Source of the DNA: Adiantum capillus-veneris
Taxonomy: Eukaryota; Streptophyta; Polypodiopsida; Polypodiales; Pteridaceae
DNA length: 64,000 nucleotides
Assembly (NCBI GenBank): GCA_014529385.2
Contig: CM043969.1
Coordinates: 69,879,176 to 69,943,175 of the forward strand
Direction of reading: 5' to 3'
Under the pieces are notes generated by a model. It made no database searches and was not told where the DNA came from. It saw only the letters and a list, made by a program, of their open reading frames with translations. Shown piece by piece: positions 45,147-56,720 of this stretch. The translations under genes and the position numbers were made by a program. Numbering within the stretch: position 1 is the first letter of the stretch; the number at the start of each line of letters is the position of its first letter.

Positions 45147-46019
45147 TACTCAACACATTCTTCCTATTTTGCATCCATGTTGAGTCTGTGTTTATTTTGA
45201 CATCAAGTTCCACAGATGCCCGGCTCTACTTGTCTAGCTTTGGTTGGTTGGGTGGAGCATAGGATTTCTCCTCTTAGCAAGGGACCTTTGCACTAGCAGG
45301 GAGAAGTGTGACCTTGGACTCGTCCCTTTGGAGCTCCTTGGTCTTGCGAGGAGTTCCATTTGTGACACAGTAATCACTATGGGGTTTGTTGCATGGGTGG
45401 AGAGCCCTGCATTTTGGGCAAACTCTGCTTTACTCTAAGGCACGATATTTTTCTACTCTTCCTCAACCTCCCAAAGTGTACTCAAGACAAGGGTGGTTCC
45501 AACACACTTGTAAAGATGCTTCTTTAAAGAGGTAAAGCAATGATGCCATGCATGTAGACTCCAGCCACCTTCATCATTGAGGTTACTACTTGAAATTAGA
45601 ATGTGACTTTTGTTGTCATTTCTAAATATCTTCTACAGCACATAAAATGTATTCAAGATATGCTATCAAAATACCCCTTTATATATATCAACTAGCATAA
45701 ATAACATATTGTGTTAATGTGCTTCCACCCTAAGAAATTGTCTCAAGAGAAGCACGACATCTGGTTGTGCAATGAGGCCAGGTATATGGCAATTGATCCA
45801 ATCATTGCAGAATTGGAACGGCAATCAATCAAGTTACAACAACTAAAGGAAGCATGTGGTGGCCATGAAGATATCGTGAAGCTGGAGGTTGAGAGAGTTG
45901 TGTTGAGAAATGTGTTGGTTATGACTAATGTTATCAACGATGCTCTATAGGTGAAGCAAGAGGTCTTATCTCTACAAGGGTACATAACTTTCTTTGAAGC
46001 TCCTAGAAGGGCAGTACAA
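45143..46019. other. Unassigned DNA with one short open frame
   Basis: A plus-strand frame at 45711-45950 reads IAELERQSIKLQQLKEACGG and is helical in character. It has no domain I recognise and no clear gene context. Nothing else was identified. Confidence 0.3.
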
Positions 46020-46490
46020 GTGCTTATTTCAAGTGTTTTTAAGCACATACATTTTCTTCTGAGTGCTTGTAAGTGCTTGAAGATGCTTCAAAGTGCTTGT
46101 AAGTGCCTAAGCTTTGAATTGCTTTTAAGTGTCTAAACAAGCTTCCAAACTGTCAAAAAGTGCCTCTGAGTGCTCTAAAAATCTCAAAACACTTTACGTT
46201 CTTCAAAGTACATTAAAGTAATCTAAATGCATTCTAAAGTGCATTAGAGTATTTAGCGTGCTTGCAAGTGCTTAAATTATTTATAGAGTGCTTGTACGTG
46301 CTTCAAATGAGCATTTTTAAGTGCTTTAAAGCGCTTGCAAATGTGGTTCAAAGTACTTCTAATTTTTTTTATGTGATAAAGGATGTCTAAAAGTGCTTGC
46401 AATTACCTAAGAAGCACTTCACAGTGTCTTGAAGTTCTTTAAAGTGCTTGCAATGCTTCAAAGGGCTTGCAAGTGCCTAAAAACAATCTC
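46020..46490. repeat. Degenerate AAGTGCTT minisatellite
   Basis: About 470 bases made of imperfect copies of (c)aaagtgcttg(c/t)aagtgcctaa. The word AGTGCTT occurs more than ten times exactly, with many one-base variants (agtgcct, ggtgctt, agtacttc). It ends just where the copia relic begins. Confidence 0.8.
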
Positions 46491-46493
46491 TAG

Positions 46494-48905
46494 GGGGAGC
46501 ACTATATTTCTTGACATTTATAGATGACTCTACTCGAGAGGTGTGGGTCTACCTCTTGAAGGGGAAAGACAAAGGGTTTGCTACATTCTAAAAATTCTTA
46601 GCCATGGTTTAGAACCAATATGGTAGAAAGCCAAAATCTTTTTGAACGGACAATAGTGGAGAGTATGTCTCCACAGTGTTCAAGAATTTCTGTATTAAAC
46701 GAGGGATTCAGTGATAGTATACAACACCATAGACACATGCTTAGAATGGCATTGTTGAGTGTATGAATTGCACAATTCAAGAAAGAGTCATAGCCATGTT
46801 ATCTATGGCTAGTTTACCTCATGAGTTTTGGGGAGAGTTTGTTATGACAACGGTACACATCATCAATAGATCGCCTAGTACTCCGTTAAATTTCAAGATT
46901 CCGCAGGAGATGTGGACTTGCAAGAAACCAACTTATAAAATATTACGTGTGTTTGGGAGTGAAGCATTCTCACACATTCCTAAAGAGCTTTGCAAGAAGC
47001 TAGATCCCAAATCACACACGTGCATCTTCATTGGTTATGATGCAGATGAAGAGATGGGATATCGTCACTGGCACCTAAAATCTAGAAAGGTTATTTGCCG
47101 CTCACAAGTGATATTCAATGAGTCTAAAATGCATAGATATCTTGTTAAAGAGGCCAATTATTGAAAAGTTAGATTTGAGGATGTAGCCTCCACGAATTTG
47201 GGAAAACCAACTCAGTCTACTAATGATGTTCCTACCACTAGTTGTGCTCCAAAGAGAGCAAATCCAGCAGTCAAACAATGAGGAGATCTACATGTGTATC
47301 TCATTCCCCTGAGCGGTTTGAGCCAAGATTGAACTATGTGTTAGTCACTGACTGCAATGAGCCCACTTGTTACAAAGAAGCTATTCATATGGAAGATAGC
47401 GTGAAGTGAGAGAAAGCTATGCAATGTGAGTATAACTCGATTTTAGCCAATGAAACTTGGGAATTGATAGAGTTACCAGAGGGTAAAGAGGCATTGCCTT
47501 GCAAATGGGTGTACAAGAAGAAGTACTCAGCAAAGATCTCGAGCCTAAGTATAAGGCTAGATTGGTTGCTAAAGGCTTCAAGCATAAAAAAGGCATCAAT
47601 TTCAACGAGATTTTTTCTCCAGTAGTCAAGATTACTACATTACATCTTGTGCTTGGTTTAGTATCCATTGAGGACATGGAATTGGTCCAAATGGATGTGA
47701 AGACGGCGTTTCTTCACGGGAATCTTGAAGAAGATGTCTACATGAAGCAGCAAGAACGTTTTAAGATCAAGCCTGAGAAGCCAACAAGGGCAAAATTGGG
47801 TGCTTTGTATGGTCTAAAGCAAGGTTCAAGGCAATGGTACATCAAATAAGTACATTCAATCCAAAGGTTATGTAAGGATTCAAGAAGATCAATGATTATA
47901 CACAAAGAGGTTGAACGATGGTTCCCTCATCATTTTTATCTTGTACGTGGATGACATGCTTATAGATGGGAAGTCCAAAGATGATATTTCACTTCTCAAG
48001 GATGCCTTAAGCAAGTAGTTGTCCATGAAAAATTTGGGTGATGCACATTAATTCTTGGTATGCGTATCAATAGAGATCGTAAGCATGAAATACTTGAACT
48101 ATCACAGGAAGAGTATATTCACAAGGTTTTGCAACGTTTTAACATGCAAGGGGGGAAAGCATTGAGTACCCCAATGACTGCATATGTAAAACTTAGCAAG
48201 AATGATTGCCCCAAGTTGGTTGAAAAGGCAGAGATGGAAAAGGTTCCATATTCTTCAGTAGTTGGCAATCTCATGTTCGCCATGGTTAGCACGCAACCAA
48301 ATATTGCATTTGCAGTGGGAGTGGTCAGCAGTATATGGAAAATCCAGGTAGAAATCATTGGAAAGTAGTGAAACATATCTTGAGATACATCAAGGTTTAG
48401 CCCGCAAGTGCTTATGCTTTGGGAACAGTGATGCATTCATAGTTAAATACACTAATTCGGATTATGCGAGTTGTGTAAACACTAAAACATCCACATCTGG
48501 CTATGTTTTCTTTTTTATTGGAGCAGAAGTTTCTTGGAGATCATGTCTCCAAAATTGCACCTCATCTTCCACCACAGAGGCTAAGTATGTTGTAGTTTCA
48601 AGTGCTAGCAAGGAAGCTGTACAGTTATCTCGTCTAGTGGGAGACCTTGATATACACCAGATTCTAGTGCTACATTGTGACATCTAGAGTGCGATTGCGT
48701 TATCAAAGGACCCCGTGTTTCATTCCAAGTCAAAACACATTGAGGTCAGGTTTCATGTGATACATCATATTTTGGCTAGCAAAAAATTGAGTTAGCCAAA
48801 TTTCACACGATTGACAACCCTGCAGATGCTCTTACGAAGAGCTTAGCTACAGAGCAGTTCGCACATTTCATTGAGATGATGGGCGTAGGGTGAAGCCTCA
48901 TGATG
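46494..48905 (+). pseudogene. Ty1/copia integrase-RT-RNase H relic
   Basis: Starts inside the integrase core ([19 protein letters not shown]) with many stops. It continues through INRSPSTPLNFKIPQEMW and FGSEAFSHIPKELCKKLDP (46763-47164), and RT entry ANETWELIELPEGKEALPCK. Next are EPKYKARLVAKGFKHKKGIN, VQMDVKTAFLHGNLEEDVYM, LYVDDMLIDG near 47940 (YVDD intact) and a shifted frame with YSSVVGNLMFAMV. RNase H follows (SGYVFFFIGAEVSWRS, TEAKYVVVSSASKEAV) to ~48900. Gag and protease are absent; the element is truncated at its 5' side next to the minisatellite. Confidence 0.85.
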
Positions 48906-48960
48906 CTTCACATTTTTACAAATTTGTACTAACATAGGCCACTTGGGCCACTATGGCCTT

Positions 48961-49101
48961 CAAGTGGGAGATTGTAAGGGTGCAGGCCATATTGACCACA
49001 CGTCGGACGTCGCCCATCTAACCCCAACCTTATTCTTTAATAAGTAAAGCAATAAGGAGCAGTGGTTTATCCGCTAAAGCTCCATCCCAAACCCAAGTGT
49101 A
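48961..49101 (+). repeat. Polypurine tract and start of 3' LTR of the copia relic
   Basis: CAAGTGGGAGAT at 48961 followed by TGTAAGGGTGCAGG at 48973 is the standard copia tract/LTR junction. The right end of the LTR was not determined and could lie beyond 49101. Confidence 0.65.
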
Positions 49102-51640
49102 TTGTCTCCTGCACAAGACACCGCACTCTTGCACTCGCACATGCACATTTGCTCGCCTCACATTGCTCAAACCCAAACTAGTGCCAAAAAAGACAATGAC
49201 AAAAATCAAGCATCAAGTAGTGCTACTAAGGAAACTCCAAATACAGCTCAACTTCCCATAGTCAAACTAGACAGGCTCCAACGTCTCCAAAAGCAACCAC
49301 TGAAGGGGTGTCTAGTTATGAAAAAGGCAGATAGATCTTTTCTACCTTACGCCTTCCTATTGTTAGTCTATGAGACTAACCAGACAAACCCTAAGACCAC
49401 CACAAAAGGATGTGTTGCAGTCATCCAACCTACTCGAAACACCATCCTTAATTCTATAGGCAAAATGGTGGAGGCTCAAGAATCTATTTCCAACACAAAA
49501 GTGGACAATCTGATTGGATGAACTGCAAAAGACTAAAGTTGAGCTAGAAACACTCAAGAAAGAATCAGATGACTAGGTTAAGCAAATTTTACATTATCAG
49601 CAGCTGGAATAGCAGCAACATAGTTGGGAGGTAGCCACCCTCCAGAAGAAAATTGATAAATTGATAAATTAACGAATGAAAATATTGTCATGGGTGAAGA
49701 GAAAAAGATTGCTCAATAAGGGGGCAAACGTTTAAAATCTATGTTGAATACGAAGCGGGAGGAAAACAACAAACTACATCAGAAACATCATATATTGAAA
49801 ACAAGAATTATATTTATCATTCTCTGGTTCAGATAATGATAAGGATAGAAATCTGACATTGATCTAGAAATGGTCATCGAGTTCATCCAGACAAATCTCC
49901 AAGATAAAGCCAAGGAGTACACCACTACACTAGTCAATGAGGCCATTTCTGAATATTTGGATAATCAAAAGAATGAAGATGAAGATTATGTTAAGAATGA
50001 TGATGAGCAGGAGGCCGAAGCAGCAAATCAACATCATCAAAAGGACGATGATGATATTGACAATGATGATGTTGATGCTCCGAGGTCAGCTGCAAAAAGC
50101 TCAGTACCCACTAGAGGCCAGAGCTTAGACCAGGCAAAGGATGGCCACAATTACGATCAAGAGCCACTTGAAGGTACTAACTTCTAGTAGCAGAATCCAC
50201 CAGCCAACCAACAGCAAGTTGGACAACAGATGGCTCACAGTCAGCAGACAAATACCAAAGGAAAGACTGTTATTCTAAAATCTAGCTCTGAGTCTAATCA
50301 CACAAACTATACTGACCTGCTGACGCTGAACAAAGACTGAGTAAGCAAAAGTCTCTCTAGATCTAGAAATTCTTACATAAGAGACAGCTACTTGGATCTG
50401 GAGAGGTTTCAAATGTTGTATGTGGGGGCCATGCGGATGCTACTGGACTGGAAGGCAATGAGTTATCACAGTCCGCTAGTATGGAAATTGCCTCCACATC
50501 CAAGTTGTATACATGTACTAGAAAGAATCCTAGAGTGGTGTGTAATCACTAATGGTGTGGCAGTGAATCCAATTCTGAAGAACTTTGCCACTAGCAACTT
50601 GAAGTCCCTAGGCTTGCAATTAGAACTTTTTCTCCGCACTAAACCCACATACCAGTGCATAAAAGACATCAGAATTTTGATCAAAGAGATGTTAGTCAAG
50701 ATGCAAAGTGCTAGAGGAGTTCTGGATTAGAGAGTATAGGCTTTACTTGAAAATAATATTACCAACAACAGCAGAGGACCAAAAACTTGAATGACCCTCA
50801 GAGAGCAGGAAATCAACCTAAAGAGTCTATTTCACTTGGTTTGCATTACAAGGAAGATGATCAAGCAAGAAAACTAGATAGTCCTAAACTTTATGGTGTT
50901 TGTTCCAGATTCTCCAATGCTGCTAGAAGTATGCCATCCTAGCTAAGGAGGTAGAGCTGCCACAATTTTTCCCATCACTCTACCCCACACACCCTAAGCT
51001 AGCGGACCAACAAAGTTACATCAAGATAGTTGATGAGCTACGCGATTGGTATGAGGTCATCAGCTTGGAGTGGAAGGTTTGGAACCAAGTAGTCATTAAA
51101 GCTCTAAAGGAGGGTCAAACAACTGATTTGATTAAAGAAGTGGAAATTTTTCAACTGAGAATGGAAAGTGTAGATCAGAAGGCTAATAAAGATTACAAAC
51201 CAGCTACTACAACTCACAGAGCCTCCAAAATACCTGAGAAGGAATTAGCCAGCAAAGCATCTTCTGAACCCTAGTTCAGAGAGATGGTTGAAATCTTGTT
51301 TGAGGATAACCACTACCTCAGGGATGGATGCACATTGCATCCTATTATCACAAGTTGGTCAGAGCCCAGCTCACAAGAGGTAAACGAACGTTGTATGATC
51401 CTAAAACAAAGACTTGAAATGCTCTTGCGCCATATGAATTTGAGATGAATACTGTCATAAAGGATCAACTGGAGCAAGAAGCCTTGTACCGGATCATTCA
51501 GAAGGATAATATTGATCCAAGCATCACAAAGCCATTCAAACTTTTACGCAAACCTCCCAAGAAGAAGCCGCCATATAAGAAACGGGTCAGATGGACTTAC
51601 ACTAGATATGAGAGTCGTAGAATCTCTTTTGCTTGAGCAT
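49102..51640 (+). pseudogene. Decayed unknown coding region with coiled coil and acidic tract
   Basis: A chain of plus-strand open pieces looks like one ancient ~800-codon gene. In order: a Thr/Ala/Lys-rich start (49102-49521); a coiled-coil-like stretch readable through several stops at 49520-49800 (VELETLKKESDD, VKQILHYQQLE, TLQKKIDKL); an acidic tract (49870-50187; QKDDDDIDNDDVDAP); a better-conserved globular-looking block (50392-50730; VWKLPPHPSCIHVLERILEW, SLGLQLELFLRTKPTYQ); and a Lys-rich tail (51445-51636). Several of the in-frame stops are TAG where neighbouring context suggests Gln (CAG). I do not recognise the family. It may be an extra open reading frame of a non-autonomous retroelement or an old host gene. 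Confidence 0.45.
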
Positions 51641-53149
51641 AAAGCATGCATTTGTGATTTTCAGCTTGGCCAGTTAAAGCTTTGCAATAGCCAAGCAAGC
51701 CACCATCAAAGGTCGATAAACCAGTAGGATTTACAATTTGCAAATGCAAGAGAAGCATTAGTTTTAAGATTAAAAGGATAGAGCGAGCCATGTGTCTAAA
51801 AGTCTACATGTTTTGCTCCCTCTGCTCTGAGTCTCTCTTTCTCCGCTACAGTCACTTGTGTATTGGTTTTGCTTCGCTTACATAATGGCTCATATTGAGG
51901 ATCCAAGTCAATGTATAGATAATATTTAGGACGTTTAGTGAGGAGGTTGGTGGGTGTGGAGGAGAAAACCATTAGTGCTCAGTGCAAGGAAGACAAGAAA
52001 GGCATTAGAGCTCAGTGCAAGAAATGTTGCAAAGAACAAAAAACTGAGTTGTTGAATTTCCCTCCAAGATGACAAGGAGCATTCAATGTAACTAAAAAGA
52101 GACGTTCCCTCAATCATCATAACCGTTATAACGTTGTGGAAAGAATCTACTTGTAAGTACACTTTTTAAACAGTTGTATTGAGAAAACCTTTTCTTTTAC
52201 CACTCTTATTTTCTAGAGAAAGAATGCCAAAAATTCTATTTTCTTAGAAGACCCTCCCAATGACCTCTAATAATGATATGGTCATACATACACATAGTAG
52301 ACATTCTATCTTCTTGACATATTACAACTTGATTGAAAGTGTAGCTAAAATCTATACAAAGCAACTAAGTAGGTAACTTGCTATGATGACTAACAACTTG
52401 ACTAAAATTGGAACAAAATCTCTACATAGCAACTAAGTACCATGATGTCTATGCTTAGTTGGAAATATGTATATCTAGGTGTGGAAAGCATAGCAAAACC
52501 TTCTCCTTCACCTAAATGAAACAAATGCAAAGTGAAGCATAAGAGTAGAAAATGAAAAGCCTACTGACAATTGTTTTTGTCTATTTACAAAGAGGCCTCT
52601 CTTGCATGCTTCATTATATTGTAGTGCTTCTTCATGTTTCTTTCCCTTGTATGTTCTTCTTGTTGGAGTTCTTATTGATTTTTCTTGAAGCGATGAGGAG
52701 AAACCTCTTTGAAGATATGCCTTTTAAAAGCATACACCTATAGATGCAAAAGACTTCAGAAAGAACTTCATACAAGAGTGATGTCTAGGTTTGAATAACA
52801 CATACTATTGTTGTTGGCCCTTGTAATACACACCTACGACTTGTATGTTTGTTTTCTTGTTTGTATAGATGTGTTTATTAGCTTGTCTTATATTTTATCA
52901 TTAACTTTACCATAAGCACCATTAGGTCTTTCCAATCTCGAAAAAATAAAAATTATTTCGAAACATCTTAACTGCATAAGTGAAGGGTGAATTTAGGAAA
53001 TGAAAAGACACATGAAGGTGGAAAGTCAAAAGACCTTTCGTGTCCATATAAAGAGGTGGTCGACTTTCCATTGGTTCATTTGTGTTTCTCTTCTCCTTCA
53101 TTTTTTCTTTAGCATTTTCTTCTCTTTAAAGTGGCCTGAGTAGAGACAA
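51641..53149. other. Unassigned intergenic DNA
   Basis: A/T-rich with only short frames; no domain, RNA gene or structured repeat recognised. Confidence 0.35.
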
Positions 53150-54973
53150 CAGAGACGCCAATCAGGGAGCATGCCTCAAAACAGCTGGTACGATGAGGAG
53201 TGTCTTCATACTAGAGCTAGACTTCAAAGGGAGGGGCTTTTGGGGGACGTCACTCACAGACATTCACAGATTGACTTTCGATGCCTGGTGCGACGGAAGA
53301 AGAGGGCATTTTTGGCTCGACTAGATCTTTAATACCACCCCACAGTGGATCAGGAGGTCAGCACCTACATTCACATACGGCCAGGAGACTGTGGAGTACA
53401 CAGATGCTTACACTTCCCTTGGAGTGGTTTTTAGCGGACCTGCATTCTCATTTAGGAGAGCAGTAGAGACCAGATTGACTAGAGCCCATGCAGCATTGGG
53501 TAGATTGGAGAGGATGTGTTCGCAGGTTCGGTTTCAGGAGCCTCAGACAAAGCTCTGGCTCTTTGACACTTTGGTGGCTTCTGCATTGCTCTATGGAGCT
53601 GAGATATGGGGACCTTCATTGGATCACCACGGGAGGTCGGGTCGCACTGATGGATGGGGGAACATGGAGAAACCTCTCGTCTCTATGATCACGTGGCTCG
53701 TTAGAGCCAAGGCATCAGTACAACGTGCCATTATCCGAGTAGAGCTAGAGGCCCCCCCCCCCCCCCTAGTGGTTGAGGCGCTCACCAGATCAATCTCCTT
53801 CATACACCGCACATGAGAACTTCCTAGAGACAGATATGCTCGCATTGCACTTGAGTCCTCTCGACAATTAGCCATGCAGGGAGATACAACATGCTGGTAT
53901 GGGGAGATGACATCATGGTTTCAGGCGCATGGGTTCAGCATGGACAGGTTTCCACCCTTCCAGTACTCATTGGATGCACCATCTCTCACTCTTACACAAT
54001 CCAAGATCACCAGGCTCATCCACCAAGACCTGACCTAGCTAGACACCAGGAGGACATGGATACAGCGAGCACAGGAACTGGGCACGAAGATGGCTTTCTA
54101 CAGAGACCACCTTCTCCACCTTACGGAGGATGGTTTTGTGACGAGACCGAGATACCCATACACCCACTTGTCTCATGGGATAGGATGTGCTATTGGCCAG
54201 TTACGCACATCTTCTCACCAGCTGTGCGGATTGAGACTGGGAGATCCAGCGGAGTACCAACAGAGGCCAGAACATGCCCCTTGTGTGACATGGAGCCTGA
54301 GACAGAGTTGCACTACACATGCCGCTGCCCCGTCTACTACAAGATACGAGGCCGCTTCCATTGCTTGTTCAAAGAGGGTTTTGGACCACTCTCCAGAGTC
54401 ATGGGATACGAGGATCAGAGATGTCTGGGTTTGTTCTTACTCGAGCTGCGCATACACAGAGATAACCTGATGAGAGGAGAGGCTAGCCAGTCTCAGAGAC
54501 GGATCACAGACTTCTTCAGAGCAGGCACGGGACAGCCACAGGAGCCACTCCCACAACAGAGCTCCCTTTCGTCTCACACCAGAGGCACATTGATTGACCG
54601 AGTGATTGAGCTGGGGAAATCCAGGCGCCCACGACTGCGAAGGACTACACAGCATCGACGGAGGCTACATTAGAAGATTCGGAGCACTCTGGCCAAGCAT
54701 GCACGATGCCCGATCAGACTACTGACCATGGAGGAGATTGATGAGATCCGCTAATGACCGATGCTAGATCTCCTGTGATTTAGCTATCCCAACAAGCTGC
54801 CCATTTTGGTTAGTTCACATCGACCAATCTAGGATCCCATAGTATATATTTTTGTTTTGTTATGGTATTATTTTGTTACTCTGACTTTGTATCAGATCCA
54901 CCACATTGTAACTTTCTGGTCTCATAGGTCACTTTGGCCTTTTGAAGACGTTAATATAACATTTCATTTCATT

Positions 54974-54975
<2 letters not shown>
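53150..54975 (+). pseudogene. LINE ORF2 C-terminal relic with the RT domain deleted
   Basis: Begins with the endonuclease-RT linker (NSWYDEECLHTRARLQREGL, RRKKRAFLARLDL near 53178-53330). It then passes directly into the post-RT region (TDAYTSLGVVFSGPAFSFRR, WLFDTLVASALLYGAEIWG). The RT palm is missing at about 53330. A 15-base C run lies at 53752-53766. Frames then shift through ESSRQLAMQGDTTCWYGEM and MAFYRDHLLHLTEDGFVTR. The zinc-ribbon of plant LINEs is near 54275-54345 (CPLCDMEPETELHYTCRCP). The 3' untranslated part ends near 54975 with short ATTTC repeats at a microsatellite. No Gag-like ORF1 or endonuclease is present. Confidence 0.85.

Positions 54976-54976
<1 letters not shown>

Positions 54977-55023
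<47 letters not shown>
54977..55023. repeat. (TC)23 microsatellite at the LINE 3' end
   Basis: A pure TC run directly after (ATTTC)n at the LINE terminus. Confidence 0.95.
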
Positions 55024-55024
<1 letters not shown>

Positions 55025-56720
55025 AATGCTATATCCTTTCTTCCTCACATCCAACCGATACTATTGCAAATCTATGTGCTTTATCATTGCGCCCGTTTCT
55101 GCATGTTATAGGCTAGCATATTGTTTTGGTTTTTGAAAGAATCTTTAAATTAACAATACCTATTAATTTTTCTAAAGCCATTAGGAATACCTTTTAATTT
55201 TCTATTAGGATAAGCACCATTGAATTGATTAGAAAGAGAAAAATGTACATCCAAGGAACCCAAGGAAGGAAGAGAGCTTGGAGATGTTAGGGGTCTTTCG
55301 ATTTGTAGTCAAGACAATGTATCCATGATTGGAGTGCGGTAGCAAAACTTACCCCTTCACTATCTTAACCCTCATTTTCGTATCATTTCGTTATGCACGT
55401 CTTCTAATACTTTCCAATTTCATTAATTCTCGTTTGTTGTACTAAATTTTAAAGATGTTCAGATTTTTTACAAATTATTGACTTGTCATTAATCATGAGG
55501 ATGCCTACAAGTTTCCTCATGTTAGTAATTCCTATGTACAAAAACTTTTGGAAAAAAACCATCCTTTGCTGTGTTGTACCTTAGGTGTTTGGCCTTGTTG
55601 GGCAATTCATACAATCATTGCCTCTTTTTCTACTAGTAACCCATGCCATATAGCGCTTCCTCTCCACAAAAGTGCAATTTGGTACCGAGTAACTTGGGCA
55701 ATGGTAACGCAATGCATACTTATTGTTTGCCTTTTGAATTAGCTATATCTCATATGCACCAAGTACTTGTCTTAGATACAACTATGCAAGTCCTTTTGTA
55801 ACCATGCCGATTATTGCATGGTAGCATCAAAACTATATTACTAATAACTAGTGCATTGGTGACCACATCCTTAGCTACATTTGAAGACACTCCCCAAGGT
55901 ATCAGGTTTTTTCCTCATGGTCGACCGTCAGTTACAGTGGACATATCTATGTTCCAAGATTCTTTAAAGCTAGATGAGGTAGGTATGGTGCAAAGTCTTT
56001 GATTGGTAGCGCTGGTCTATTTTCGCGCATTGGAGTCGAGCAAAATAAGACTCCTGAAATTCACGCCTACCTATACATGTGGTATTTCAAAACCATAACC
56101 ATCATTTTACTCTCCAATTACTGCCTATTTTTTGTCACATATACTCTTGTTTTGCTCTTACACTACAGGCTAGTTTTGGGATGCTATTCTACACCTGAAG
56201 GACTGCTATTTCCCCATTACGGAGATCGCACAACTCCCATCACGATTCACATGAGCTGCACCGATACACTATCTAGGTCATGGATTGTCGGCTCAGTACA
56301 ATAAGTTTTAATACTCTTTCAGATGTGAACTTATGACAACATAATTGAGTAGTTTATGTTCAATTAGCTTATTGCCCATTAGATGGCAATTGGAGAATCG
56401 AAAAAATTACCCTAATATCTCTTTCAGAGAAATGGCAACTGACATCAGCTTCAGTGCTTGTCTGATCATTAAGTGTTAAATCAATTTGCAAAGCCTAAAA
56501 ACGCTGTGAAATTAAAGTCGCAAGCCCAAGAGTGGGTGCAGGAATAGTAGTAGTCAAGTCATTTTGCTTAATAAAACCAGCAAGCTGACTTTCTATTACT
56601 GGTGGAAGGGCAAACTCCATTTTAGTAGTAAAGGTCGGCATTTGACAGTCAAGACTAATGTCATGAGAAGCACACACAATGGCAACCAATTCATTAGTTG
56701 TAGAGCACAAGGGAGCTTTG
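55024..56720. other. Downstream flank of VTE3, no gene recognised
   Basis: Only short frames without recognisable domains; a plus-strand stretch near 55870-56040 (EDTPQGIRFFPHGRPSVTVD) is open for about 60 codons but unidentified. The proximal part presumably includes the VTE3 3' untranslated region. Confidence 0.35.
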
